Notes: generated by a model from the sequence alone, not told the origin. A stretch of 64,000 bases of DNA from Heligmosomoides polygyrus polygyrus (GCA_947396885.1 OX377201.1:61902623-61966622); one strand, 5' to 3'; counted from the first letter of the stretch, positions 42,170 through 53,689 are shown. Made by a program: numbers and translations.

Positions 42170-43180
42170 AGGTTTGTTATGGTGGTATAACTTTTATTTC
42201 GGCCGACGTTTCGACACAACTCGTCTTTTTCAAAGGCCTGAAAGTATTTCGAAACCTTATTTCCAGAAACTCATTCCGTCAAAGGCATACTTCTTCACAA
42301 CTCTAGTTACAATGGGTTCCCACGAGTGTCAAGGAGTGCCCGTCTAAAGCATACCAAACTCACCGTAGTTCCACCAGCGCTGAGAGGGGGCTCAGCTATA
42401 AGACCATCAGTGAGCAACTGGGACCTACCATGCAGATCTATACTAATAAGTATAGACTGCGCAGTCTCAGAGCTCACACAACGGGATGAAGGGCAAGAAG
42501 TCGCTGGTTATTGAAATGCACTCGTTTCGGTTGTTCATTGCTGGATTACGCTCCCGAATCCAGAAAGCCTCAAGAGTTTTTCTGGTACCGATTTCATCTT
42601 CATGTAGCAACACAGTGCATTTAATGTCAAAGTCGTTTCCACCGTGGGCTTCTTGTCGATGTTTACCCAGTGGGGTTAACAAGCTTCGCTTCAATTTCCC
42701 AGCTAGGTGTTCATTGATGCGAACACTAGGTACCCTTCCTGTTTCACCTATGTATAGTTCGCCACAGGTTAAGCACTGGATTTGGTAGACAATACCTTTT
42801 TGTGCGCAATCTCCATCTCTCCCAAATGGGCAGATAACGCAATTCCTCATCACACAAGTACGGTCGTAACACCTATTCTGGACAAGAAGCCGTTTGATGT
42901 TGTTTCCCGATATGTTAACCAGGACAACATCGTCGTTCAGGTTTGCTCGCAATAGGCAACGGCGTACTTCTGCCGTGACGTCATCAGAGATGAAGGGCAG
43001 TTGAAGACAAATTTTGTCTTCGCGCAGATGTTCAACATTGCCGTGTCGTACTCGATCACCTCGTCGTCGTCGTTCGTACCCGTTAAGACGTGCAATATTA
43101 GAGGCCAACATACGTGATTCCTCTCGCTCCTCAATCCCCGTGCAGTTTTTTTTTTGAATTTGGAATAGCCCAAGAGCATT
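42170..43180 (-). pseudogene. Penelope-like element, 3' part with GIY-YIG endonuclease domain
   Basis: The frame ends at 42467 and is open for about 230 codons of element sequence. It contains a cysteine-rich stretch (NRCYDRTCVMRNCVICPFG) and then GIVYQIQCLTCGELYIGETG, the GIY-YIG core with the family's Cys pair, followed by R.NEH and WIRERNPAMNNR (candidate catalytic R, E, N). This is the C-terminal half of Penelope-like retroelements; the reverse transcriptase is absent (5' truncation). Downstream on the same strand, 42240-42193 contains TCGAAACGTCGGCCGAAATA, resembling the conserved 3' region (hammerhead-related) of these elements. Frame upstream of 43180 is fused to another repeat. Confidence 0.82.
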
Positions 43181-43249
43181 TTTGCTATTGAGGCTGCGAT
43201 GTTGTGATATAGTTCGAATTTTGACGGTTGGATGCCTATAGCAAAATTT

Positions 43250-43373
43250 CAATGCTATTTTCTGTTTTCTAACCAATTTTAGGACCATTTCCCCAGGAAA
43301 CAGAAAATAGAAAAAATTTGCCCAAAATGGCCAGAAAGTCAGAAAACAGAAAACGGAAATTCCACCCACCCCT
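43250..43373 (-). repeat. CAGGG(G/A)TGGG-ended repeat, copy 2
   Basis: Inverse copy of the 33377 family: ATTTTCTGTTTTCTAACCAA to AATTCCACCCACCCCTGG. It supplies the hydrophobic N-terminal part of the open frame that reads into the Penelope fragment. Confidence 0.6.
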
Positions 43374-43379
43374 GGCCAC

Positions 43380-44390
43380 AATATCGGTTGGTCACGCTGA
43401 AATGCCAACATAGTTTCTAGCTTCTCCTTAGCCCTGATATTTCTTGATCGCTTCTGCAATGCACAACCCTCTTTCTCCCGCCTAACATCGCTGATGCACG
43501 AATGTTAGTTAAGGTTTTGTCGACGTATCGTTGGGCCACGTATGCAGCGGGTGGCCATGGTTTCGGCGCGATCGCCTGAACCAGAGTGGGCGCTTACTGC
43601 GGTCAAAATGAGCAATTGTCGCCATGGCGTCGTGGAAAACCAAGTCTCGCTGTTCACTCTCTCCGACCGGGAAGTCGCCGCCTTGCGGTGCTTTTCAGAC
43701 TACAGCTAGCTGAAAGGCTTTGGAAGACGCAAGAGGCAAGAGCGCGGTAGTTGCGTTTCCATGCTAGGAAAATCTGTGCAGGCCTGAAAATTTGTGGTAG
43801 ATTCGGGTGTCCCAGGCGATAGCGAATATATGAGTGAGTTTTACAGTCGTCTGCATAATTTCTTCCACGAAGGAAGTATGAATGCAACGATGGCGGCACG
43901 ATTCCTATCGTGCATTTGGTACTGATATCAATCGACGAAGGTTAGGGTACAAAATCGCTGTCATTGTTGATCAGAATGATGCTTTGATAAAGGAAACCCC
44001 GCAGACTGAAAAGAACTGGTGGGGAGAGGATTTCGAACGGCAACAAGATTATATTAAATTTTTCAAGTGTTTCCAGGAATATCACTTTCTCCAAGCGAGC
44101 GGTTTGCGAGCCTGTCTAACACTTTGAGATATGGCTTTAAAGGGAAAAATTATAAGAAATAAAAAATACTGCTCCGTCGTCCACTATTCATATTCTGCCT
44201 GGCGTGCCTCGCACTTGCGCGCTTCGCGCGATGTTGCAGTATCACTAAGCTAAGGACAATCACATCGAGCTAGCTGCTTTACTTGTACAGCTTTTTTCCC
44301 ACCTAGCAGTACAAAAGGCTCGCAGTACGTATAGCGTATAGTATGATGGGGTGATCTATGGCTACGGTCTCCATTACCGGTACTGGTCCC
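43380..44390. other. Intergenic, no gene recognised
   Basis: An 81-codon frame at 43882-44127 has no recognised relatives. Nothing else supported. Confidence 0.4.
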
Positions 44391-44392
44391 CC

Positions 44393-44570
44393 TCAATGAT
44401 CCCCCTTAGCGAACGACGTCTTCGGCACGCCTTCTGAATCTCCAGGCATATCGGACGACGTCTTCGGCTCATCTACCTGAATCCCCAAACCATTGATTGA
44501 CGTCTTTGGCACGTCTTCTGAACCTCCTGGCACGTGGAAGATGTCTGGGTATTTTCCGCTATTTTCCCGC
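44393..44570. repeat. GACGTCTTCGGCACG tandem-like repeat
   Basis: Three to four imperfect units of about 50 bp with GACGTCTT(C/T)GGC.C(A/G) and TCTGAA(T/C)C(T/C)CC. Related sequence lies at 13490-13555 and 46085-46120, next to satellite or foldback ends. It gives a repeated PKTS-containing peptide on the minus strand that is not considered a gene. Confidence 0.55.
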
Positions 44571-44580
44571 ACCGAAATGT

Positions 44581-46075
44581 GATCAATATCGATTAGTGGT
44601 GATCGATACTTCAAAAACTATTAGGTCATCCAATAAGTATTGTTGTTTTTTATGCACTACCGTTTTAGCTCATTATTTGTCGACAGATTTGTGTATTTCA
44701 AAGGTGCACTAGAATGATTCTATGGTTAATGAGGCTTGCTCTTTTAGAATCTACCATTCGTTGAATTGTTAGCTTGCAAGTTCATGTGAAATGGTTGGCA
44801 AATATCAGAGGAGCAAATTCGGCATTGCATGCTATTCGAATTTCGGAAGGGTAGTAACGCAACGGTTGCTACCAAAAATGTCTACGATGTATATCCAAAT
44901 GCGCTGGACGTTCGCAAATGCCAGCGATGGTTTTCGAAGCTAAAATCCGGTAATTTTGACCTCTCCGACTCATCTCGATCAGGAAGACTTGTAACATTTG
45001 ACAACGACGTGCTGATTGCAAAACTGGAGACGAATCGTTGTCAAACAGTGGAGGAACTTTTGAGAGTACTCTCAACAAACCTAAATCAACCATTCATCTT
45101 CATCTACGCCAAATTGGCAAGGTTTGCAGAGCAGGTGTTTGGGTACCGCACGATTTATCCGCCGAGAACCATGCCAACCGATCGACGCTTTGCAACGCAC
45201 TGCTTCAGCGACACCATACAGACCCGTTTTTGATCGACTGACACAGGAGACGAAAAATGGTTCTTGTACGATAATCCAAAGCGCAAAAAGCAGTGGCTTT
45301 CCAAATATGAACATCCAAGAAGTAATGCGAAGCCGAATATTCATCTCAGAAAGGCACTCCTCTGTGTTTGGCGGAATATCCGTGGAATTGTCCACTTTGA
45401 AGGGCCTAATTCTAGACAGACCGTTGACGCAGGCCTTTACCGTGAGCAATTGGATCGAGTGAACCAAGCTCTACTGGAAAAGTATCCTGTTATCGTCAAC
45501 AGAAAGAGCGTAATATTCCATCACAACAATGCAAGACGGCACTGTGCAAAACGGAGGCTGGAAAAAATCATCGAATTAGGAGGGGAAGTTCTCCCTCATC
45601 CACCGTATTCCCCCGATCTCGCACCTTCGGATTACCTCTTATTCCGGTCTCTACAGCATTTTCTTATTGGCAAGAAATTTGAAAATTTGGATGATATTCA
45701 AGATGCTATTCCCATATATTTTGCTCAAAAACCACAACAGTTTTATTGCTCAGGTATTGAAGATTTGCTCGTTAGATGGAGAAAGGTTATTGATAATGAA
45801 GGTGATTACGTCGTTGGCTGAAATGAAGTTTTGTGTTAAAAATTTGTTTAATTGAAGTCATGGTTGAAAAAACGACATTACTTCTGGAAGACCTAATAAC
45901 TTCAAATTCGTGTTCAGCTACCTCGACTACCCACAGGACTAAGGTTTTGGACCGTCTGGACGACATCCACAAAAAATCAATAGTTTAATCCATATCGATT
46001 GATGGTGATAGAGTCTGCAAAAACGAGCTTCAGATTCGTGTTCAGCGACCTCGGTTACCCCAGGGCTGAGGTTCC
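44581..46075 (-). repeat. 127-bp satellite split by the mariner
   Basis: Left part 44581-44618 (CAATATCGATTAGTGGTGATC), right parts 45899-46075 (AAATTCGTGTTCAGCTACCTC and a further unit). Excising 44621-45896 and one TA rejoins a normal unit. Confidence 0.75.
44621..45896 (+). mobile_element. mariner transposon, TA target duplication, inactive transposase
   Basis: The ends TTAGGTCATCCAATAAGTA and TTAGGTCTTCCAGAAGTAA are inverted, with TA on both sides (44619-44620, 45897-45898). Length is 1,276 bp, normal for mariner. The transposase is spread over frames 44829-45233 and 45240-45821. The first catalytic D is in GDEKW (about 45249). The second motif reads FHHNNARRH where mariners have HDNAR, so D is replaced by N. 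The third is in SPDLAPSDY, at the D,D34D spacing. At least two frameshifts are also present. It inserted in the 127-bp satellite. Confidence 0.93.
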
Positions 46076-46129
46076 CAGGCAGGGAGAAGACGTCTGGGTA
46101 TTTTTGCTATTTTCGTGCCAAAATTCTCG

Positions 46130-46143
46130 CCCCCCCCCCCCCC
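46130..46143. repeat. C14 homopolymer
   Basis: Fourteen consecutive C. Other tracts of ten or more: C20 955-974, C10 5139-5148, C11 12476-12486, G16 13609-13624, G14 14497-14510, C12 49302-49313. Confidence 0.9.
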
Positions 46144-46233
46144 TCTATTTTATGCCTAATTTCTGCGGTGGCAGCGCCGATCGACAGTATGCCTCATCGC
46201 TTGGCCCGTTATTAGAGAGTATGATACTTCCTA

Positions 46234-49116
46234 ACCATCTCAGGACCTAACCAGGCTGCGCAAATTGAGAAGGACTAGGAGGACGATCTGTACTTACAAC
46301 GCCCGCACGCCCGCATCGGAAGCATCCGTCGAGGACCTGATGATGCAAGCCAGGAAGATCAAGTACGACGTCATCGGACTGACCGAGACGAGAAAACACC
46401 ACCCCCTACACGCCACCTACGACTCCGGAGAAGAACTGTTCCTCGGAACATGCGACAGCAGGGGAGTAAGCGGCGTTGGTGTCCTCGTCAACACGCACTT
46501 GGCCATGAACATCGATTCGTACGAGTCTCTGACAACCCGAATCAGACGTCTGCAACTGAAGCGATGTGGTTCCGTGCCAGCTTTGACTGTGTTCGTCGCG
46601 TATGCCCCAACATCCGACCACGACGACGAAGAGGTCGAAGCCTTCTACGTGGAGCTGGAGAAGTTCTATAAGGAAGATCACACCTTCTACAAGGTGATCG
46701 TCGGCGACTTCAAAAGATCGGGCCACGAAGGTTGCCGGAAGAACTTCACGTCGGAACCCACGGTTTGGAGTGGAACGAGCAATGTGAAGGGCTGTCTGAG
46801 TTTATGATGTCGACCAAGACCATCCATGGAAACTCACAGTTCCAGAAGCCTCCCTCCCTACGATGGACCTGGGAATCTCCCGGTGGTCAGTTCCACAACG
46901 AGATCGACCACATCATCTTCAACCGCAAGTATTGCCTGACCGACGTCTCCGTTGTCCCCAAGTTCTACACGGGATCGGACCACGGCCTCCGTCGCGCAAG
47001 GTTCCGCTTTTCGCGTCAAGGAGAGAAGGCGGCGGAGTTCAAGAAGAGGAGTCCCAGAACGTTCATCAACTGGGACCTCTACACCTCTCTTGCCGGCCTT
47101 TGGGAAGACGCCGTCATGGACAACGTCGACGAGGAATACGACCGCTTCGTGCACCATCTCCACGATAGTGCTAAGGAAACTGAGAGCTTGAAGACCACCA
47201 AGAGACGTCTGTCTCGGGAAACTCTCGAGCTGATACGCCAGCGTGGAGCAGCACGAGCGTTAGGCAACTACCAACTGACGTCCGAGCCTGCGAAGCTATG
47301 CAGAGCGGCGATAAAGGAGGATCTTAAGGAGAGAAGGGCGGAAGTGTTGGCTGAAGATGCAGAGGCAGGTTTGAGCATCCGCAATGCCCGCTGGAATTTG
47401 CCAACTTCAAGACCAAGATGACCGCTCTCCGACGTTCTGACGGAACCGTCACCTCTTCCAGAAGGATCATGGAGAAGGTCATCCACGACTTCTACTCCGA
47501 TCTCTTCGATAACCACGTCCACCTGCCCCCATGCCATCTTCCGCAGGATGGATACGTCGTCCCCTCTCTTCTCTCTTCCGAGATCCGACACGCCATCTCG
47601 TCGGCGAAGAAACGTACAGCACCCGGTCCCGACAGGATCAGACCCGAACACCTGAAGTACCTCCCGCCTGCGCTCATCAACACCCTGGTGCGGCTCTTCA
47701 CACGTTACCTGTCGGAGTGCAAGGTTCCATCTCAGTGGAAGACCAGCAGGACCGTCTTGCTGTACAAGAAGGGAGACCTGCACGACATTGGCAACTATCG
47801 CCCGATCTGCCTGCTATCCGTAGTCTACAAGCTGTTCAGTGATCCTGAATAGGATCAGCCGAACGCTGGGCGAAGGACAGCCTGCGAACAAGCAGGATTT
47901 CGGAGAGGATTCAGCACGATCGGCCACATATACACCGTTGCAAAGCTGAACGAGGTGTCGCGAGAGTACAAGCTGCCGCTTTGCCTTACGTTCATCGACC
48001 TGAAGAAGGCATTCGACTCTGTCGAAACTGAAGCGGTCATCGAAGCCCTGCTCACTCAGGACGTTCCTACCCAGTACATCAGAGTCCTTCGAGAGCTGTA
48101 CAGCGAATTCACGACAAAGATCTCACCATTCTACAACGACGTCGTCATCGACGTGAAGAGAGGGGTTCGGCAAGGGGATACCATATCACCGAGCTCTTCA
48201 GCGCCACTCTCGAAAACGTCATGCGCGAACTAGAATGGGAAGACATGAGAGTGAAGGTCGATGGCCGGCAACTACATCATCTTCGCTTCGCTGACGACAT
48301 CGTGCTCATAACATCGAGCATCAGCCAGGCGGAGCGAATGCTGGCCGACTTCGATCGTATATGTGGGAACGTTGGACTGCAGATGAATCTTACGAAGACG
48401 ATGTTCATGAGGAACGGATGGGTTTCTGATGCCCCATTCTCGCTCAACGGAACGAACATCTCCGAATGCTCCAGCTATATGTATCTGGGTCGCGAAGTCA
48501 ATTTGGCCAACGACCTAGCGCCAGAGCTGAGCAGGAGGAAAAGAGCGGCTTGGGGAGCTTTCAAGAGCGTCGAAGAAGTCGCGAAGAAGACGAAGGACGT
48601 CCGACTCCGTGCCCACCTATTCGACTCCACTGTTCTTCCTGCCCTAACATATGTCTCAGAGACCTGGGCTATACGAAAGCAGGATGAACATGCGATCAGC
48701 GTCGCGCAACGTGGAATCGAGAGGACGATGCTCGGAGTGACACGACTCACGCAAGTGAGAGAAGGCCTCCGGAGTTCCGAGCTTCGCCGACGTTCGAAGA
48801 TCAGAGACGCTGTCGCGTGGGCCAAGTTGTCGAAAATTAGGTGGGCCGGCCACGTAATGCGCTTCGCAGACACCCGCTGGACGAGAGTCATCACCGCCTG
48901 GATTCCGCGGGATGTCAAAAGAACACCAGGACGCCCACCAACGCGTTGGTCGGACTTCTTCGTTAAAGCCCTGAACGACCGATATGACGCTCTTCGTGTC
49001 CCTCAAGCGAGGAGGATCCATTGGAGCACTCTGGCACGCGACAGGGACGAATGGAGACGCTGCTGGCGCCCGCTCGAGCAAGTCGATGATCAACGGGACG
49101 ACAGGTGAAACAGGTG
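46234..49116 (+). pseudogene. RTE-type LINE, family 1, copy c: endonuclease plus RT, several frameshifts
   Basis: An exact 13-bp duplication ATGATACTTCCTA lies at 46221-46233 and 49117-49129. Endonuclease: [23 protein letters not shown] (46265-46720), then IDHIIFNRKYCL (46732-47421). RT: TAPGPDRIRPEHL, NYRPICLLSVVYK, FIDLKKAFDSVE, GVRQGDTISP, LRFADDIVLI (FADD at 48287-48298), to the C-terminus [13 protein letters not shown] at about 49050. Frame changes near 46715, 47410, 47840-47955 and 48190 disable it. The 5' end is truncated just before the endonuclease. The tail has ACAGGTGA-type repeats. It is the longest family 1 copy here. Confidence 0.9.
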
Positions 49117-49134
49117 ATGATACTTCCTACTATT

Positions 49135-50055
49135 CATATCCCATTATATATTCACGGAAGTTCGCCGGCTGATGCTGGCGAACATTGCTTTCGAAGCTTT
49201 TCGTCGTATGAAGTAAAATTGAACTGTATTGATTACAAAAGACGGGTGATGGCACTGTCACTTGTGCACCAACAGTCGAGGTTCCGTGTGGTTCGACTCC
49301 TCCCCCCCCCCCCAAAAAAAAACCCATCCGTCGTTCCCTTCAGGGTAACAGGCTTATAGTTATAAAAAGAAAGCACTGATCGTCAAAGCGTATTCAGCCT
49401 GTAGGCCAAATACGCGTCCAAATTGCCTCCGCGATAATCCATAGAAGTGGAATGCGATCGCAATTATTCCTCCGCCACTACCTTGCGTGCGGTCACCGTG
49501 AAAGGGTACTCCCGTCTTCAAGCATCTTAGCACTTGTCAGATCGCAGGCTTAACCACGATAGGCTGTTTACTAAAGCCTTTCGGGTTTCGATGGGAAGAA
49601 AGCAGTTGCATTAATCGAAGAATGCGGAAGTTTATTCTTGCACGCCGAAGCCGTAGGAATTCTACGATCTCATCTTCTCATGCAGCTGGCGCTGTTGCCT
49701 GGAAAGATAGGGTTTCTTGGTCCACTGCGTTGGAGGGTTCTTCCGGAGTTTGTGTGCTTCCCATCTATATTCTCAGTCACACTCTCCCGTATCAGAAAGC
49801 AATTATTTCGAAACAATGCGGTTGAAAACCCAGGTGTTTCATGAAGGTGTTTCATGAACCCATCTTCTAGCTATGTGACTACATAGGATTTTTCCAATTC
49901 AGTAGTGTCCAGGCAAAGCTGTGCATAGCGAAGACATTCCCTGTCTTTGCTTGTGCTTAAAACCCACAAAAAATGCGTCCAACAAGGAGCTCATTCTCCA
50001 TCCTTACACCCGCACAATTACTTCTGCACCCTTACCACCACCAGACGGATGCCCC
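49135..50055. other. Intergenic, no gene recognised
   Basis: Contains C12 at 49302-49313 and a segment at 49385-49480 related to the tail of the SINE-like sequence at 32930-33020. No supported gene. Confidence 0.4.
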
Positions 50056-50057
50056 AA

Positions 50058-50165
50058 CCAGGGACGGGCGAAATTTCCATTCTCAGATCTTCTGTGGTCA
50101 TTTTTGACCAATTTTTTTCGTTTTTTCTTCTCTGGGAAAATAACTAAAATTTGTCAGAGAACAGG
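50058..50165 (+). repeat. CAGGG(A)CGGGCG-ended repeat, copy 3
   Basis: CAGGGACGGGCGAAATTTCC followed by TTTTTGACCAATTTTTTTCG and GGGAAAATAACT. Diverged member of the 33377 family. Confidence 0.5.
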
Positions 50166-50169
50166 AAAT

Positions 50170-51080
50170 AGAGCTGTGTACAAAATTCTGCCGCATAGAT
50201 CTAATATCAAGAATTCAAAACGAATCATAACAGGGTTTCATGACAGAAAAGTGTTTTAACTGACAGGAATGTGGCACTTTGGGTGCGTCCATGAAGAAAC
50301 TGCGCCATGCACACATCGACTGTGCAGCTTTATTTATTTGATTGATGCTGATGACCAATCCTAAGCCTATCATTAACCCATACTCATATGTAGTATTCTC
50401 ATACTACAGGGTTTCTCAAAAAATGTATGCACTGTTTGAAAGGTGATAGCTTTGCTCACAGTGAAGGGACTGAAGAGGTTAAGCACTCATAAATATATAT
50501 ATATATATATAGCGTAACTTTAACTCGATTTTCCCTTAAAGCAAAGCAATTTTGTGCGGATTTTTCGCATTGTGCTTATATATAGAATCTGCGAGAAGCC
50601 TCTATAGTTGTGGGCAAAGAAATGGTTTGATGGTACTCGTGCAAATTTCGTAGTAAGGCGACGATAAGGCCACGCCACTACACTTCTTTAGGGGTTGTAT
50701 ATTAAGTAGAGATTTGGTTTCTACAAATGGTGCTGAGGGGATGTTACGTATTGAGCCTCACTAAAACAATTAAAGGAAAGGATAATTGATATAGCGACTT
50801 CAGGACTGAAAGAACCGTTTCTCACGAGGCAAGTGGACATTGCAGTCATGGGCGGAAATTTTACAATTTTTTTCCAGAAAACAGAAAATCGCTTTCGTTA
50901 GAAAGCAGAAAAGCCAAAAATGCCAGAAAACAGAAAATCAAAAAGCAGGAAACAGAAAATTTTAAAGTTATCATTCGCCCTGATTATTCCACCGAAAGAT
51001 CCATTTTTCTAGTAGCAAATGCTTTTGTTTGACCAGAAATGTGGTCAAAGACAAGCGTTTTAACTGTAGGCGTTTATAAA
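50170..51080. other. Intergenic with (TA)n and a dispersed repeat
   Basis: (TA)n at about 50493-50511. The block 50405-50450 (GGGTTTCTCAAAAAATG, GTTTGAAAGGTGATAGC) is related to the inverse at 58905-58960. Copy 4 of the CAGGGATGGGCG family lies at 50845-50963. Confidence 0.45.
50845..50963 (+). repeat. CAGGGATGGGCG-ended repeat, copy 4
   Basis: CAGTCATGGGCGGAAATTTT followed by CCAGAAAACAGAAAATCGC and repeated CAGAAAA cores. Confidence 0.55.
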
Positions 51081-51082
51081 AA

Positions 51083-51287
51083 TGGTACTTGTGAAGCAAA
51101 GGGCCCGTGGTGCCGTGGGGTGGCGGGGAAACATGTTAACGCGGCAAACCCACGGCACCACGGGGCCGATACTTATGAAGCACCCGTCCTTAGGTGCCGT
51201 GGGTTGCCGCGTTTCCGTTGCCGTTGCCGCGTTAACATGTTTCCCGGCCGCCCACGGCACCACGGGCCCTCTGCTTCATAAGTACCA
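51083..51287. mobile_element. Hairpin MITE F (TGGTACTT ends)
   Basis: TGGTACTTGTGAAGCAAAGG at the left and the inverse CCTCTGCTTCATAAGTACCA at the right. The arms continue through GGGCCCGTGGTGCCGTGGG and AACATGTTAACGCGGC in both orientations. Almost the whole element is self-complementary. Its termini differ from the GGCC-ended family. No target duplication can be fixed because the flanks are A-rich. Confidence 0.65.
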
Positions 51288-51527
51288 TAAAAATTTCTAC
51301 TGCACCCAAAATTCACTACAGTCAGCGAATTATAAACACGGCTCAAAGATTCTAAGATGCTCGTCATTTGAAGTATGCAGCATCACTCATCAGCTTCATT
51401 TCACAGCTAACGCCCTAACGATTAAATCAGTAATAGTAATATGTACTACGAGTGTTTCTGTGAAAAATAAGCTCTCTGGTTCTTCCAGGTTAGGACTACA
51501 GAGGAGACACAGACGTACGCACATCGA

Positions 51528-52817
51528 AGTATCGTGAGAGCACAAGCTGCCGCTGTGCCTTACGTTTATCGACCTGAAGAAGGCATTCGATTCAGTCGAA
51601 ACTGCAGCGGTCGTCGAGGCCGGCTCACTCAGGACGCTCCTACTCAGTACTACTCATCAGAGTGCTTCGAGAGCCGTGCAGTGCATCCACGACCAAGATT
51701 TCACCATTCTATAACGATGTCTTCATCAACGTAAGGCCGGGGCATACTTTCATCGCCGCGACGCCATCGCGGCGCTCAATTCATGCCCATTCCGCTGCAC
51801 GCGGTTGAATTGTCAAAGGAAACTTCGCCGCGGCCGCCGCAATAGTGGCGGTCGGCATGCGCGATGGCTTCCCGCATGGCATGGAATACTTTTTTCGTGC
51901 TGCGCGCAGTGTTGAGCGCTGATCCTGGACGGATCGCCGCCGCGACCCCTTGCGGAGAAATTCAAATTCTTTCGCGTCGCTCTGCAAAACACATCGCTGC
52001 GATTCCATCGCGGCGACGGGAAGTATGCACGAGGCCTGAGGGAGGAGTTCGGCAAGTGGATGCCATATCCCCAAAGCTGGGCTTGGGTGTTGTACTGCAG
52101 TTGAATCTTTCGAAGACGATGATCATGAGGAACGGACAATTCCTGATGCCCAATTCTGTCTCGATGGAACAATCCCGAGTGCTCCAGCTAGTGTACCTGG
52201 GTCGCGAAGTCAACATAGCTAACGACCTAGTGCCGGACCTGGACCGCAGGAAACGAGCGGCTTGGTGAGCTCTCAAGAGCGAAAGTCGCGAAGAAGACGA
52301 AGAACGTACGACTCCGTGTCCACCCATTTGGCTGCACTGTTCCTCCTGCCCTGAAAAACGACTCAGAGACCTAAGAAAGCAGGATGAATACGCAATCAGA
52401 GTAGTGCAGCGTAGAATCGAGAGGACGTTGCAAGGGTTTACACGATTCGTGCAAGAAGACGAGGGCGTCCCAAGCCTTAACCGTTTCAGATGGGAGAACC
52501 TCTTGCGTCAGCCGAGTCATCGAAAATTAGGTGGACCGGACACGTTGTGCGTTTCGCAGACACCCGCTGGACGAGGGCTCGTCACCGACTGGATTCCTCG
52601 GGATGTCAAGAGAATACCAGGACGCCTACCAACGTGTTGGTCGGACTTCTTCGTGAAAGCTATGAACGCTCTCTGCTTTTCTCGAGCGAGAAGGGCCCAT
52701 TGGAGCACTCTGGCACGGGATAGGGACGAATGGAGACGATGCTGGCACACGCTCGAGCAATTCGATGACTACGGAACGACAGATTATACAGGTGATACAG
52801 ATTATACAGGTGATACA
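51528..52817 (+). pseudogene. RTE-type LINE, family 1, copy d: 5'-truncated, interrupted by a MITE
   Basis: It begins inside the RT (KLPLCLTFIDLKKAFDSVE equivalent at about 51540-51600) and is interrupted at 51735-52036. It continues through the YLGREVNIANDLVPDL region (about 52195) to the C-terminus ([14 protein letters not shown], about 52700). It ends in tandem ATTATACAGGTGATACAG. The FADD palm segment is missing between the MITE and 52090. Many frameshifts. Confidence 0.82.
51735..52036. mobile_element. Hairpin MITE E inserted in LINE copy d
   Basis: Ends GGCCGGGGCATACTTTC and GTATGCACGAGGCC, with inner GCGGCGACGGGAAG/GCGACGCCATCGCGGCG arms. The flanks are TAA and TGA. The parallel LINE copy reads CGTGA at the equivalent site, so TGA is probably the original 3-bp duplication, with one base changed on the left. 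This empty-site comparison supports 3-bp duplications for the family. Confidence 0.72.
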
Positions 52818-53400
52818 TGAAAAATTGCTTGTATCACTGCCGTTCATCAGCGAAATCAAAGGTAACCGTAACTTTTCTGCTTCTTTCTAATTTTTTATAG
52901 CCAAAAGCTGAGCAAGGTCTGGAGTTGGAAAAGAACAGGCCTCCCAAGGCTCTGCAGGAAGCGATCATTGAAGATGATCGGCTAACAATTTTCAATTTTT
53001 AAAGCGGAGGTGGAGAATAATCCTAGTCATAGTTACTATAGGACAAGCAGTTAGTTAATGGATAATTAAATACCCCTTAGAACACTAGTTTTATAGCCTT
53101 AATATAAAGTTTAAGTAATCGTAGTTGGCGCAAATTACTGTTGAATTGAAAAGAATATGTAAAAAGCCAATTTATGAAAGAAGCGTCCTATGAAAGGACT
53201 CCATGCCAGCTGCAATTATACAGCCCATCAAAGAAACAAAGCGGCGTAGTTTACGAGTGTATGGCGCAATTTCTATCCACACGACCACCGGCCACATGCT
53301 TGCAATTTAAAGTTTTATGGAAACATATATGGGACGAAACTCATAATTCTGTTACACTTTTTGAATACTCTTTATTGGATTTCCATTATCTAGTTTTGAT
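52818..53400. other. Intergenic, no gene recognised
   Basis: AT-rich. Nothing supported. Confidence 0.4.
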
Positions 53401-53512
53401 CGCAGCTCCATTTTCTGTTTTCTGGCCAATTTTTGGTCATTTTCCCAGAAAACAGAAAAAATTTGATCAAAATGGCCAGGAAATCAGAAAACAGAAATTC
53501 CGCCCATCCCTG
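53401..53512 (-). repeat. CAGGGATGGGCG-ended repeat, copy 5
   Basis: CCATTTTCTGTTTTCTGGCC ... CCAGAAAACAGAAAAAATTT ... TTCCGCCCATCCCTG. Best preserved internal symmetry of the family: the left half is largely the inverse of the middle. Confidence 0.6.
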
Positions 53513-53689
53513 ATTGCAATATGATGCACACGTACACGGAGACACTACTGTTAGCTTTGTCATTCTCATGCGATTTGAACTACATCTAACATATTCTTTA
53601 AGAACTGTCCCACATGCGCAACACCGCAAAACGTGCCATGTCGTCAATGTGTTAAGAAAATAGAAATTTTCTGACATATTAACGGTGTG

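Noticed and set aside
43180..43459. N-terminal membrane-like segment (FCFLTFWPFWANFFYFLF) of the Penelope frame
   Set aside because: It is translation of the CAGGG-ended repeat that happens to be in frame, not a transmembrane domain.
44393..44614. 73-codon frame with repeated PKTS motifs as a secreted repeat protein
   Set aside because: It follows a non-coding tandem repeat also present at 13490 and 46090. No signal peptide.
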